Assembly: GCF_964204645.1 (NCBI RefSeq)
Contig: NC_134027.1
Span: 2,158,485 to 2,222,484, forward strand
Reading direction: 5' to 3'
Source: Tubulanus polymorphus
Lineage: Eukaryota; Nemertea; Palaeonemertea; Tubulaniformes; Tubulanidae
DNA length: 64,000 nucleotides
Part shown: positions 1 through 11,947 of the stretch, piece after piece
Numbering within the stretch: the stretch's first letter is position 1
Layout of the letters: each line of letters starts with the position of its first letter
Translations under genes and position numbers: made by a program
The notes under the pieces: model-generated
The model's input: only the letters and a program-made list of their open reading frames with translations
Told to the model about the DNA's origin: nothing
Database searches by the model: none

Positions 1-54
1 ATCTACGTCAACACCAGCATCTACGTCAACACCAGCATCTACGTCAACACCAGC
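1..54 (+). repeat. 18-bp in-frame tandem repeat
   Basis: Three exact copies of atctacgtcaacaccagc encode the STSTPA hexapeptide repeat of the partial gene. The array is cut by the window edge, so the copy number is a minimum. Confidence 0.85.
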
Positions 55-331
55 ATCTGCCGGACCACCACCATCAACCGGACCACCTCCATCAACATCG
101 ACATCGACTGGAAAAAATAGAAATAAGAAGAGAAAATATAATGATAACGAAAATGCTTCAACATCAGGCGCTCCAGTGGGGGCACCACCTTCCCCCGCTG
201 TCGAGCTGGTGGCGCGCGGCCCTGGGTGGTCAAGAAACATCAACTACCACGATCCAATCAAAATGCTCCGCGATGTTGAAGGGGCCTTTAAAGGAAAATA
301 TGAATTAGTTAAACGTAGGCGAACAAATTAA
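2..331 (+). CDS. 3' terminal coding part of an unrecognised low-complexity gene
   Basis: The frame that begins at base 2 stays open for 109 codons and stops at TAA 329-331, so this is the C-terminal part of a gene that starts to the left of the window. The first residues are a Ser/Thr/Pro/Ala repeat (STSTPA, three copies, from an 18-bp DNA repeat), then a Gly/Pro stretch. A basic cluster KNRNKKRKY follows, which could be a nuclear-localisation signal, and then a less repetitive tail ending in VKRRRTN. The base composition (GC-rich third positions around 170-230) differs from the AT-rich sequence after the stop. An AATAAA lies at 529-534. I do not recognise the family. A domesticated or mobile-element ORF is possible, but nothing seen here proves it. 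Confidence 0.5.
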   Translation, partial: STSTPASTSTPASTSTPASAGPPPSTGPPPSTSTSTGKNRNKKRKYNDNENASTSGAPVGAPPSPAVELVARGPGWSRNINYHDPIKMLRDVEGAFKGKYELVKRRRTN

Positions 332-1940
332 AATAACATCAGCCCCTTCACTCGCCATCACCCGGGCAACAACATCAGCCCATGCACGTCTGCAGATCGG
401 CACTTCTTGAAACTCAGTTTTCCCTTCTACCTTCGTCGATCTGCAGGTTGCGCAGTGTTAAATATCTGTCAACACTCCTTGAACCAGTGGGCGTGCAGTC
501 CTCCTTGCTTTTATAAAAAAAATATGAAAATAAAAAACCAGACATCATTGCATATAATCATTGCTTTTATGGAGGTTTTACGGTTTCTCCAAAAAAATTT
601 AAAAAATTGAAAAATGATAAAAAAAATTCATTATCATTTCATCCCTTTATTTACTTTTTGGACAAAAAGAAATATTTGTCCATCATCCCATTCATTTACT
701 TTTTAAATCATTTATTTATTTTTTTTGACTGTACGTCCCACTGTGTTCCACTCCATTTTAACCCCCATTTTTGCATTAACTCTTACCTTATTAACTAAGG
801 TTCATTGTGCTTCTCACAATGCTGAAGCATTAACCCTTCTTGGCGCTACTTTGCAGCAGCAGCCATCTATACCACCTAATTGTGGCAGTAGCCTTCTTAT
901 GAGTCATCAATTCTAATACCATGGTCGACCTTTTCAAATATCTTTCGGGATATAAACCATCCTTGCCACTACTTTGCAGCAGTAACCATCCATACCACCT
1001 GATTGTGGCAGTAGCCTTCTTAGGAGTCATCTATTCTAATTCTATGGTCAGCCGTTGTAAATCTCTTTCGAGATATGCAGGGAATCAATTCCTACAATAA
1101 CTCCTATGGAGTTTGAAAAAAAGTGGATTTTTCAAATCAAAAGGAACTGTTACGTGATTCTTTATCGAACTTTATCGAAACATGGAGAAGGAATAGCTAT
1201 GTTTCACACATAATGCGTTTCCTTATGAAGCTGAAAATAACATGGAGAAGGAACAGCTATGTTTCACATAATGCGATTCCTTAGGAAATTTCATTGAAAC
1301 AGATTTTTCAATGTTCCATGTTGCCCCCTCCCCCAAATACTATGACGTCTATACGTCAAGTGCTAAACCATTATATCGTTATTAACATACTTGTTTTTCT
1401 AATTACAGAATTAAAGATTAATTTAATATGACATGAAAACTTGAATGATTGAAATGTTAATATCTAATGCTCAACAATGGAGGGAAATCCTTCACATGTG
1501 ATCGGAGGGATTTAAAATGTTTACTCATAAGGAAAAGGGATATATATTTATATACGTGAGATTGCCCGGATTAAAAATTGCGCAAGAAAGGAAACCACAG
1601 CAAAGACTACGGTAATCAATTTCATTACATTTCTTGTGTGTGAAACCATCACCATCTGGATCGGTGATCAATGCATGAATTTATGAGTTCATAATTGAAC
1701 ATAGGATAGAATAGAAAAAAAGCTAAGATCTGCAAAAATGCAATGATTAAGAATCTCTGATAAAGAAAGTATAAAATAAAGATCTTGGATTGGAAAGTTT
1801 GTTGTATCACATCAGTGATCGGGTTTTATTGATTGATATTGATCTCTACTGATTCTAACGATCACCAGGATCAAGGGTTGAGTTCAAAATTCTTGTTAAT
1901 AATTAGTCTTAATTAATCTCTTGTTGAAATCAATAAGGCA
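332..1940. other. non-coding AT-rich stretch with two local duplications
   Basis: I see no exon with splice sites or a homologous protein. Two imperfect duplications are visible: a roughly 90-bp unit at about 840-930 and about 962-1052 (shared core with gcagtagccttctta), and a roughly 50-bp unit beginning with catggagaaggaa at about 1182 and about 1241. Open frames here are short and lie within these duplications. Confidence 0.6.
529..534 (+). terminator. candidate polyadenylation signal for the first partial gene
   Basis: AATAAA lies about 200 bp after the TAA of the partial gene, in an A-rich context. Its use is inferred from position only. A 10-bp inverted repeat (ctgcagatcg at 390-399 and its complement at 437-446) lies between the stop codon and this signal. 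Confidence 0.35.
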
Positions 1941-2150
1941 TATGAGAGAGGAGGTTCAGGGAGGTATGAGAGAGGAGGTTCAGGGAATATGAGAGAGGAG
2001 GTTCAGGGAATATGAGAGAGGAGGTTCAGGGAATATGAGAGAGGAGGTTCGGGGAATATGAGAGAGGAGTTTATGGAGATATGATAGAGGAGTTTAGAGA
2101 GATATGAGAGAGAGAGAGGAGTTTAGAGAGATATGATAGTGGAGATGGTC
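1941..2150. repeat. 23-bp purine-rich minisatellite
   Basis: The unit tatgagagaggaggttcagg plus gaa is repeated about five times with little change at 1941-2060, then decays into gagagaggagttta variants up to about 2150. It is strongly purine-biased on this strand. Confidence 0.85.
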
Positions 2151-2159
2151 TAAAAGGAA

Positions 2160-3820
2160 AATTGTTAAGTTCATAACAATCGATCAACTCAGTAATAGAC
2201 ACCGCTCTGATAAAGTAACTCCTGGTCCTTGATCGGGGTCTAAATAGCAGGAATTGCGTTTAGCAATTGAAATATGGTTGATAGAGCGTGGAATTGTTTC
2301 CATGTAGGCGAGCAATGCATAAAACACACGTCAGATTAAGGCTGTTGAGAGTGAATTATCAATAGATTTAAGAAATCTACGCTGAAGTTGTTTTCAAGAG
2401 GTCAATCATTCATATGGTTGTTAATCTGATCAGGTTCTCAGGTGCTTCCTTCGTCCCCAAAAACGGCATAAGTTGTATCAAAGTATGTGATATAACCTAC
2501 TAATTGATTACATGAAAAGAGGCTATTTGTAGTTTCTCAGCCATTTTGCAATTATTGTTGTGAAGAGGTCACAAAATCCAAACTAAAACCAGCATCATCA
2601 ATAGATTTCTACTGACTGAGACCCGGTCATACTGCTCATGTTGAACAGTTTGTTGTATTTTTGTGGTTCCAGTTTCTCATGTTCCAAGAGAGAACAAAGT
2701 TCCTAAATTTTGAGTCCTTCAGTGCTGAAATTCCAATTTATTACAAATTTCCTAATTCCAATTTCAATTGAAATTCCAATTTACTACGAGTTTCCTAATC
2801 TTAACTTTCCAAAAGTTTGAATTTTTCCTAAAATATCTCTTGTTGAAGATTTCATTCCAGTTCTCAAAATTAATTACGGTTTTTGAATATCTGCGAAATA
2901 TCATTAATTATTTTCCTGGTTTCATTTTTTCTATTGCCCAAAATCATATTTTATGTGAATTATTATCGCTATTATTGGATTCTTTCAATGATGTTTTGGT
3001 TCGATATTATGATTGATCAAGGTGATCCATCTAAATATATTTCATTGCTATAAATTATGAATTATTCATATCTGCAAACATTTCATTGATACTTCTAAAC
3101 TAGTAATTCTTAAAAAACTATTTTACCCATATTTTTAAGACAATTGTAGAAAGTATTTTAAATTATCACAATTTTAAAGTATCTATTATATGTAAAACTA
3201 TTTTATCTCAATTTTAAAAAGATTGAAGAGACTATTTTATATCTGAATTTTAATCTATTAAAGAAACTATTTTATATCTGAATTTTAAAACACCTGTGAT
3301 ATCTAAAAACTTTTTTTATCTGAATTTTATACTATTTCATTTGTATGTATTTTATCTCAAAGTATCTTTTTAAACTATTTTATTTGTATATATTTAAAAA
3401 AAAATTTTTTTGTTTATTTAAAGACTATTTTATTTGTATATCTATTTTATTTATTTGTATTTCAATACGAACTGAAAGATCAATTTAATGAAATATTTTA
3501 TATATGACTATCACTGTGTATATTCGAACCCCAGTGATTTCATGAGAATGGAATAACTGAAGGTCCAGGTTTTATCACCGAATACTCTTTGACACAATTA
3601 CGTGGTCCACAACACAGATATAAATAGTGGTTATATAAAAGGCCCATGTTGTATATGGTGCACGCATAAAGAGCTTTTACTGTTGATAGGCTTTGTAAAT
3701 ATGAAATGTGATTGAGAACGTTTTCTCATACTTTCTTTACCTTTTTTCTTGTAGTTTTTTTCAATTTTTATTAAAGTAATTCAATGAATAATCTACTCAT
3801 TTTCAGTTGGTGTTTCACTA
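2160..3820. other. AT-rich intergenic DNA
   Basis: No gene is supported. Between about 3100 and 3480 there are degenerate repeats built on aaactattttatatctgaa, giving a very AT-rich low-complexity tract. Confidence 0.55.
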
Positions 3821-3823
3821 TCA

Positions 3824-3997
3824 TGGAATGCGATGAACAAAAAACAGTCTGAGTGTATTTTTCACATGATATTTTCAGCGTCCCGTCGTATGAAATTTGG
3901 AATTTTTAATTTGTATTGATGTCATCTCAAGAAAATATATGACTGAAAACATCATATGAAAAATACACTCAGATTGTTTTTCATTTATCTCGTTCCA
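3824..3997. mobile_element. fold-back repeat, MITE-like, 55-bp arms
   Basis: The arms at 3824-3878 and 3943-3997 are inverted complements with about eight mismatches over 55 bp, and the spacer is 64 bp. No open frame is present inside. The structure matches a miniature inverted-repeat element or a remnant of one. No clear target-site duplication was found. Confidence 0.65.
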
Positions 3998-4007
3998 TAC
4001 AATACAG

Positions 4008-4080
4008 GACTCAGTTCCACAGTTTGATTTGGATACAAGAATTTAAATACATATTTGTTGCATAACTGTGGAACTGGGTC
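4008..4080. repeat. 17-bp inverted repeat beside the fold-back element
   Basis: gactcagttccacagtt at 4008-4024 is complemented at 4064-4080 with a single mismatch. It lies 10 bp beyond the larger hairpin and may be part of the same insertion. Confidence 0.6.
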
Positions 4081-4457
4081 TTGTTAAATTGTGAGCATGA
4101 TGTTTACGATTAATCACTAGTGCGTTTTAAACTAGATATTAAAACTTTGGTTTCAAGTTAACCTTAGTTTAGATTAGTTGGTTTTTGTTTAGTTATTTTA
4201 GTAATTTTCGCTGTTTATGAATTTAATTCGTTCCAGTTGATTTAAGTCTAATTTAGTTAAAGTTTTAGTTCATTTAGGTCAAGTTTTAACTATAGCTGTT
4301 AACTTAAATAAAGTATAAACCTCTGATAAACTGAGGGTCAATTTATCTTATGATAAGTTACACTCAGGTTATTAATCAATAATCCCGTTTAAGATCTCCT
4401 TTTTTTATGCGGTTCAGAGATTTTCACTGAATAAAATAGTAACATCTTAGAATGTGA

Positions 4458-4935
4458 TGAACTGAGGGTAAATTCAGCATTGTTGAAATTACTTTCAGGA
4501 TCATCATTAAAACAATGAATGAACTGAGGGGAATTCATCATTGTTGAAATTACTCTCATCATCATCATTAAAACAATGAATGAACTGAGGGTAAATTCAT
4601 CATTGTTGAAATCACTCTCAGGATCATCATTAAAACAATGGATGAACTGAGGGTAAATTCATCATTGTTGAAATCACTCTCAGGATCATCATTAAAACAA
4701 TGAATGAACTGAGGGTAAATTCATCATTGTTGAAATTACTCTCAGGATCATCATTAAAACAATGAATGAACTGAGGGTAAATTCATCATTGTTGAAATCA
4801 CTCTCAGGATCATCATTAAAACAATGAATGAACTGAGGGTAAATTCATCATTGTTGAAATCACTCTCAGGATCATCATTAAAACAATGAATGAACTGAGG
4901 GTAAATTCATCATTGATGAAATTACTCTCAGTTCA
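4458..4935. repeat. 62-bp minisatellite, eight copies
   Basis: Copies begin with tgaactgaggg at 4458, 4520, 4581, 4643, 4705, 4767, 4829 and 4891, so the period is 62 bp with one 61-bp step. The internal copies are nearly identical, which suggests recent homogenisation. The unit contains stops in several frames and is not coding. Confidence 0.92.
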
Positions 4936-4939
4936 TTGA

Positions 4940-7300
4940 GGATATTTTAGCATTAACACCAGTTTTTTTACCCCCCCTGTTTTCTTGTTATTGAAAGTAA
5001 CATCACTAGTTATAGAGTAGATGATTAGGTTTTTTATTGTTTGATGAACTTGCAGTTAATTAGATTGATTAATAATACAATACTCTCAGGTCATTGAAAC
5101 GTAATCTTTAATGTTATCTTAATTTTAGGGATGTAGGGTTTTACGCTGAAATAGATTATAAATGAATGAAACAATGGAATTTTAAATCAGTATTTTTTCG
5201 TTACTGTTAGAGAACTTTTATTTAGTTTTTAGGCTTTTCACTTTTTGCTTTCTCTAGATTCTAGTTTTTTTCTAAAATATTGTTGAAATTTTGTTGTGTT
5301 TTTTTAATCGATTTTAAGCTTAACTTGAGTCCCAGCAGGCTAGTGAATTCACTTTTCATCCGTTATTCGACTGGCAGAATATCAAGATGGCTGACTGGTA
5401 GCCATTCTTGTTCGCTAAAATCGGCAGTTTTACACAGTTTTGAAGTTTTTAAGGGAGGTTTCAAAGATTTCTCCAACATTTGATGTTTGATATCGATATG
5501 TATCCCCCATCATAATTAGAAATATTGGGTTGCTTTAACTTACAGTCATGATGTTTGATAATTGTTAGCATTGTCATAGGACCAGTCTTACCCCATTTTC
5601 TATTCTTCCCATCAGGGGTATTTAATTCATACAATTTTTCCATGAGTTTTGGTATTTATGCATATAACCGCAATCAATTGCATATTTGTAGCATTGGTTT
5701 TTGTTATGTTTACCGGGGGCATTGAATATTGAAATTGTCAGATTGTCAAGCATTTCACCGAGTGGGCATGGTGTCCCTCTAGTTTATATCTTATTTCACT
5801 GCTTTTAAGGTTCTCGTACACATTTCATATTTACATGCAGCTTTTTCATTCGATATATATCAATGCCATCCTCACTTGCCAGGTTTTAATTGTTGTCTGC
5901 CGAAGCTCATGCCAAGACAAACCCCGGTCGCAAACTCTTCATTGGTCTATTACGTTGTTCAAGATTTCTTGTGTAGACAGGTTGCCACTGAGAGGCCACC
6001 AGTCTATATATCTAGCCAATCAGATGCGTTGTTTTTCGCCGGCAGATTTGCTACACATCTGATTGACTAGATGTAAAGACTAGTGGCCGCTTAGCATCAA
6101 CCCGTCAACCGAAGATATTTGGACAACGTAAGATACCAATTAAGGGTTTGCCACCAGGGTTTGTTTAAGCGTGAAATTCGGTGGGCGACAATAAAACCCT
6201 GGTGATTGAGGATGTATCGATGTACATATGAACACACAAGAAGCCAAACATAATAGGCGGCATTATTATTGGGAGGTGCACCTGGCCTAATATACCGCGT
6301 GGTAAAAACCACTCTATCTGTGGTTGTGTAGTACCAGTAATTGATGATCATCGAGTGAGTGATTGGCCTGGCCCAGTTATTCCATTCTGAATTCACTTGG
6401 GTTCCGATTATGATTGACAAATAATATAAAATATTTCATCAAATTGATCGACACATTTTATCCGTACTTGTACATGTTGTAAATTTATGAATAGCTTTTT
6501 ATTTGTATGTATTATTATTTGTATATATTATATTTCTTTTTAGATTTTTTTTTATGGATTCTGATTTCTACTTGTAAATATTTTTAGATATCTTTTTAAC
6601 TTAAGATTTTAATGATTATTTAAACATTTCAAATATAATCTTAAATTTTTAATTTTCTAAACTTCATAATATCTATACATCAAATCTATTTGAGTGCAAA
6701 TTTTGATAAAGATTTAATTGATAATTAATATTCAAATAATTCTATTGAATAATTTTAATATTCAAAACAACAGAATGAATGCATTCAATCTTAGTTTAAT
6801 ACTGATATCACTTGTTGCATCTATTGTTTTAACGAGATTTTAACCTATAAGTTTGGAGCATTGATATTATTTCATTGCATTAGTCCCGCCTCCTCATTTA
6901 TGGCTGATGGTTGATTTCAGATTTTCAGCTTCTGATAACATTAATATTAATTCAATGCTACGTTATGTTTTGTTGTTCTATTCTTACGAACGTTTTCAAA
7001 GATGACTTTTTGTCGAATTGATATTTGGTAGTGCAGAGGTTGAGATAATTATACAATTTTATAGAATTGTCTAAAATACTGTACCTAGTAACATATAAGT
7101 AGTATTGCTAGTGTACTTCTATTTTCAAGTTGTCCTGTGGTACGACGTTAAACTGCCTCATTTTAACAATACGTTTTATCCATACATTTTATCAGTGATT
7201 TTTATCTATTTGTCCTGTGGTATGACGTTAAACTGCCTCTTTTTAACCGTTTTTATCCATATGTTTTATTGTTTTTACCCATATGTTTTATTGTTTTTAT
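4940..7300. other. non-coding stretch, nothing recognised
   Basis: No exon or RNA gene could be supported. The longest open frame (6097-6420, minus) has no ATG start, no splice signals and no recognisable motif. A short repeat containing the palindrome gaatgcattc occurs at about 6769 and again at about 7858, bracketing the pyrimidine tract below. A roughly 35-bp segment starting with cctgtggtacgacgttaa is duplicated at about 7132 and 7212. Confidence 0.5.
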
Positions 7301-7304
7301 CGCC

Positions 7305-7638
7305 CCTTCTTTTTCTACCTTTCTCTATCCTTTCCCTCTCTGTCTCTATCCTTTCCCTCTCTGTCTCTATCCTATCCCTCTCTGTCTCTATCCTTTCCCT
7401 CTCTCTATCCTTTCCCTCTCTCTCTCTAACCCACTAACTCTCTTCCTCTTTCTCTAACCCACTAACTCTCTCCCTCTTTCTCTAACCCACTAACTCTCTC
7501 TTCCTCTTTCTTTAACCCACTAACTCTCTCCTCTCTCTCCTTTCTTCCTCTCACCCCTCTCCTTCATCCTTCCTCCTCTCTCCCTCCTCTCTCTCTCCTC
7601 ACTCTCCTCTCTCTCTCTTTTGCTCTCTTTCTCTCTAT
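7305..7638. repeat. polypyrimidine tract / CT-rich microsatellite
   Basis: More than 300 bp are almost entirely C and T on the plus strand. The tract is built first from tctctatcctttccctctctg units, then taacccactaactctct units, then irregular CT runs. Long homopurine-homopyrimidine tracts can adopt triplex DNA; that is general knowledge and is not shown here. Confidence 0.85.
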
Positions 7639-7639
7639 C

Positions 7640-7815
7640 TTGTAAATATTGTAAATTTGTAAATAGTAGTTTTATTTCTCTTGTAAATATTGTAAATTTG
7701 TAAATAGTAGTTTTTATTTCTCTTGTAAATATTGTAAATTTGTAAATAGTCGTTTTTATTTCTCTTTTTAATTTTCTTGTAGATATTGTAAATTTGTAGA
7801 TAGTAGTTTGTTTTT
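7640..7815. repeat. roughly 42-bp AT-rich tandem repeat, four copies
   Basis: Units starting ttgtaaatattgtaaattt occur at 7640, 7681, 7723 and about 7778. The last is extended by an insertion. The array directly follows the polypyrimidine tract. Confidence 0.85.
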
Positions 7816-8198
7816 TTCTTTTTTCATAATTTTCATCGGATCTCACTTTATTCAATACAACAGAATGAATGCATTCAATCTTGGTTTCAAACTATTACTT
7901 TTCACTTTTCACATACATTCGTAGCATTGATACCATTACATTAGATAAGTCCCTCCTCCTTTTGAATTAATATTTGAAAGAAGATTCTAGTTAAGCATAT
8001 TGTAATAAGCGTATTACATCGAAGACATTTTGTCACAGGCTGAAGAGCATTTTATATCATATGTCAAGAAATAGGGATTGGAGTGATGTTGCTTCCTGTG
8101 ATCTCTGATCTGTTAGCTTGCAAGTGTATTTAACCATCTCTTGTTTGTAAATGATTGAGTGTACTTTACCATTACTGGTATGCAATATGCTTTAGCAT

Positions 8199-8735
8199 CA
8201 TTGGTTGCAGTTATGAAAAATCATCTCATTGATTGTGCATACCTATCCCTCACTGGTTGCAGTTCACTCCATTGGTTGCAGCTATGAACAATCATCTCAT
8301 CGATTGTGCATACTTCCCCCTCACTGGTTGTCACTTCATTGGTTGCAGCTGAACAATCATCTTAATGATTGAGCGTATTTCCCCTCACTGGTTTGAAATA
8401 TAATTTCCTCTCACTGGTTGCAGTTCACTCCATTGGTTGCAGCTATGAACAATCATCTCAATGATTGAGCTAATTTCCCCTCACTGGTTTGAAATATAAT
8501 TCCCCCTCACTGGTTGCAGTTCTCTCCATTGGTTGCAGCTATGAACAATCATCTCATTGATTGTGCATACTTCCCCTCACTGGTTGCAGTTCACTCCATT
8601 GGTTGCAGCTATGAACAATCATCTCATTGATTGTGCATACTTTCCCCTCACTGGTTGCAGTTCACTTCATTGGTTGCAGCTATGAACAATCATCTCATCG
8701 ATTGTGCATACTTCCTCTCACTGCTGGTTTGCAGT
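8199..8735. repeat. roughly 70-bp minisatellite, seven copies
   Basis: cattggttgcagctatgaac or a close variant begins copies near 8199, 8270, 8337, 8431, 8527, 8597 and 8668. Two copies are lengthened to about 95 bp by an insert containing ggtttgaaatataa. The array has mixed stops and is non-coding. Confidence 0.88.
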
Positions 8736-8739
8736 TTTC

Positions 8740-9729
8740 AGTTTACATGATGTGTTTGATGATGATAAATGCTGGTTTTATCATTGGCTCTACGCGAACA
8801 GTTATCAAAATGTTTGAAGCCTTTGCCAGACGTTTTGTGGGTTCGATCTCTCTAAGAAAAAGCTAAAAGGGATAAGGGTTTCAATTTGGAATACAGTTTG
8901 TCTCCTCCAGCAACAAACGTCCATAGTCTAGAATAAACTGATTTGCATTTGTAAAAAAGCTTTGATAGGTGTATCGCTACATTTCCTACTAGACTCCTCT
9001 CTCTCATCACGAAATATGAATTACTGCCAAATCAATTGGTGGTAATGAAAGTAAATTGTTACAAAACACTGCAAGTGGGTGTCTTGAAACAATGATACAT
9101 ATAATGAAACATTGATAGATGTACTGATCTTGCGGTTTGTTCTACCTCCTTCCTCTGCTACGAGGTGATATATCGTGCCATTTTTATATACAATATAAAA
9201 ATCATAGACAATTAAAATCTTGTGGTGGCATGGCTTCTCCTTTTGTTCTCTATAACTCCCGGTAATGGCCTTGCTATGACATCAAACGAGTATCAAATAC
9301 AGAAGATACTCCGTTATTCTCCTTTAAAAATGGAAAATACTGTTGTTTGCTACTACGGCAAATACTGTTGTTTGCTACTGCATGTTGCTCATTCCACTCT
9401 GTTCTAGGGGTGATATTGAGTTTTGGAGTCTCTTCTCCTTCCCTTGCCTTCTTGAATTGTCAAATAGATGTGATTTACAATACTGATTACTTCCTTATTT
9501 GAAAACTACATGTTGCTGATGCTTGCTATCATTCAACTCTTGTTTTGGTTGTGATATTGAGTTTTAAACGTTGTGTTAGGTGTACATGCCTCCTCTCCTC
9601 TCTCTCCTCTCTCATCAACAATTAAATAAGACACTCCTTGTTTATATACATTTAGTTCTTTGCTGTGGTTTCCTGAATAGAAAAGTTTGAAATTGCTCAT
9701 TGATTGCAGCGCATTTCAAACTATGGATC
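8740..9729. other. intergenic sequence with scattered repeat fragments
   Basis: No gene is supported. Single diverged pieces of the downstream arrays are already visible, for example a tactgccaaatcaattggtgg piece of the 59-bp repeat near 9024 and a ctactgcatgttgctcattc piece of the 153-bp satellite near 9375. Confidence 0.5.
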
Positions 9730-9980
9730 AATTACTGCTAAATCAATTGATGGTGATGAAAGTTAAGTGTTACAAAACACTGTGGGTAAATTACTGCTAA
9801 ATCAATTGGTGGTGATGAAAGTTAAGTGTTACAAAACACTGTGGGTAAATTACTGGTAAATCAATCTGTGGTGATGAAAGTTAAGTGTTACAAAACACTG
9901 TGGGTAAATTACTGCTAAATCAATCTGTAGTGATGAAAGTAAAGTGCTACAAAACACTGTGGGTAAATTACTGCTAAATC
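9730..9980. repeat. 59-bp minisatellite, about four copies
   Basis: attactgctaaatcaat starts at 9731, 9790, 9849, 9908 and 9967, an exact 59-bp period. The array runs directly into the first block of the 153-bp satellite. Confidence 0.9.
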
Positions 9981-9984
9981 ACAA

Positions 9985-11395
9985 CTGATGACCTCCTTTA
10001 ATACTGCTGCTTGCTGCTGGGTGTTAATTGATACACTCTGTTTTGGGGTGAGTCTCCTCCTTCCTTCTTCAACAGTCACGTAGAAACCTGACAAATGAAC
10101 TGAATTGTCAGTGTGTTACATCACTGATGGGCTCCTTTAATACTGCTGCTTGCTGCTGGGTGTTAATTGATACACTCTGTTTTGGGGTGATATTGAGTGC
10201 AGGAGTCTCCTCCTTCCTGCTTCAGCTGTCATGTAGAAACGTGACAAACAAACTGAATTGTCAGTGCGTTACAACACTGATGGGCTCCTTTAATACTGCT
10301 GCTTGCTGCTGGGTGTTAATTGATACACTCTGTTTTGGGGTGATATTGAGTGCAGGAGTCTCCTCCTTCCTGCTTCAACTGTCATGTAGAAACGTGACAA
10401 AGGAACTGAATTGTCAGTGCGTTACAACACTGATGACCTCCTTTAATACTGCTGCTTGCTGCTGGGTGTTAATTCTTACCACCTTTCATGAACTTCTTGA
10501 ATTATTACATTAAACATTATTACAATAAGAATTATTACATTAAACATTATAACATCATGAATCATCCTCCTTAAATACTGCTGCTTGCTGCTGGCTCTGT
10601 TTTGGGGTGATATTGAGTTCAGGATCAGTCTCCTCCTTCCTTCTTCAACTGTCATGTAGAAACATGACAAATGAACTGAATTGTCAGTGTGTTACATCAC
10701 TGATGGGCTCCTTTAATACTGCTGCTTGCTGCTGGGTGTTAATTGATACACTCTGTTTTGGGGTGATATTGAGTGCAGGAGTCTCCTCCTTCCTGCTTCA
10801 GCTGTCATGTAGAAACGTGACAAACAAACTGAATTGTCAGTGCGTTACAACACTGATGGGCTCCTTTAATACTGCTGCTTGCTGCTGGGTGTTAATTGAT
10901 ACACTCTGTTTTGGGGTGATATTGATCGCAGGAGTCTTCTCCTCCCTTCTTCAACTGTCATGTGGAAACGTGACAAACGAACTGAATTGTCAGTGCGTTA
11001 CAACACTGATGACCTCCTTTAATACTGCTGCTTGGTGCTGGGTGTTAATTAATACACTCTGTTTTGGGGTGATATTGAGTTCAGGAGTCTCCTCCTTCCT
11101 TCTTCAACTGTCATGTAGAAACGTGACTAACAAACTGAATTGTCAGTGTGTTACAGCACTGATGACCTCCCTTAATACTGCTGCTTGCTGCTGGGTGTTA
11201 ATAAATACACTCTGTTCAGGGGTGATATTGAGTGCAGGACTCTCCTCCTTCCTTCTTCAACTGTCATGTAGAAATGTGACAAACAAACTGAATTTTCAGT
11301 GTGGTACAACACTGATGACCTCCTTTTAAATACTACTGCTTGCTGCTGGGTGTTAATTGATACACTCTGTTATGGGGTGATATTGAGTTTTGGCG
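9985..11395. repeat. satellite A, block 1 (153-bp unit)
   Basis: The phase marker actgatg recurs at 10123, 10276 and 10429, giving a period of 153 bp. The unit includes the runs ctcctttaatactgctgctt, gttttggggtgatattga and caactgtcatgtagaaac. Because 153 is divisible by three, one plus frame stays open over several copies (for example 128 codons at 10127-10513), which looks like a 51-residue Cys-rich hydrophobic repeat. Some copies lack 15 bp inside the unit. Others are interrupted by an AT-rich spacer with attacattaaacattatt. I treat this as satellite DNA, not a gene. Confidence 0.85.
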
Positions 11396-11945
11396 AGTTT
11401 TGCTCCCTGATCATCTTTATTGCGACTTTACGTTTTAAATGTATAAATATTCAAAGCAGCTATCCATCGATAGCTTTGTGGTGGTTGAATCATTGAAATG
11501 TTACTGGTGTTGGTACATTGTATATATTGTAATATATGTCGGTGAAATGGGATTGATTATGTTTCCTGATCGTCCTTATTGCGACTTTACGTTTTAAATG
11601 TATAAATATTCAAAACAGCTATCCATCGATAGCTTTGTGGTGGTTGAATCTTTGAAATGTCGCTGGTGTTGGTACATTGTATAGATTGTAATATATGTCG
11701 GTGAAATTGGATTGATCATGTTTTGTGATCGTCCTTTTTGCGACTTTACGTTTTAAATGTATAAATATTCAAAACAGCTATCCATCGATAGCTTTGTGGT
11801 GGTTGAATCATTGAAATAATGCTGGTGTTGATTCTCTGTGTATACTGTATCAGCAAATATTATCACATTACGCATTTTAAAAGTGTTATACTCAAAGATG
11901 CTATATTTTGATAGCTTCACTTTGGTTCCTTGCACCTGAAGGTTG
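11396..11945. repeat. satellite B, block 1 (159-bp unit, three copies)
   Basis: The core tatccatcgatagctttgtg marks units at 11462, 11621 and 11780. The unit is unrelated to satellite A. The last copy passes into a distinctive junction sequence (tatcagcaaatattatcaca, then gtgttatactcaaagatgct at 11883) before satellite A resumes. Confidence 0.9.
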
Positions 11946-11947
11946 TT

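Noticed and set aside
6097-6420. 107-codon open frame on the minus strand
   Set aside because: It begins with TTG rather than ATG, has no splice context and no recognisable motif. It is most likely a chance frame.
10607-11329. 240-codon open frame as a repetitive membrane protein
   Set aside because: It lies wholly in the 153-bp satellite and starts at GTG. Openness follows from a period divisible by three, and neighbouring copies are frameshifted. It is kept only as a finding to test.
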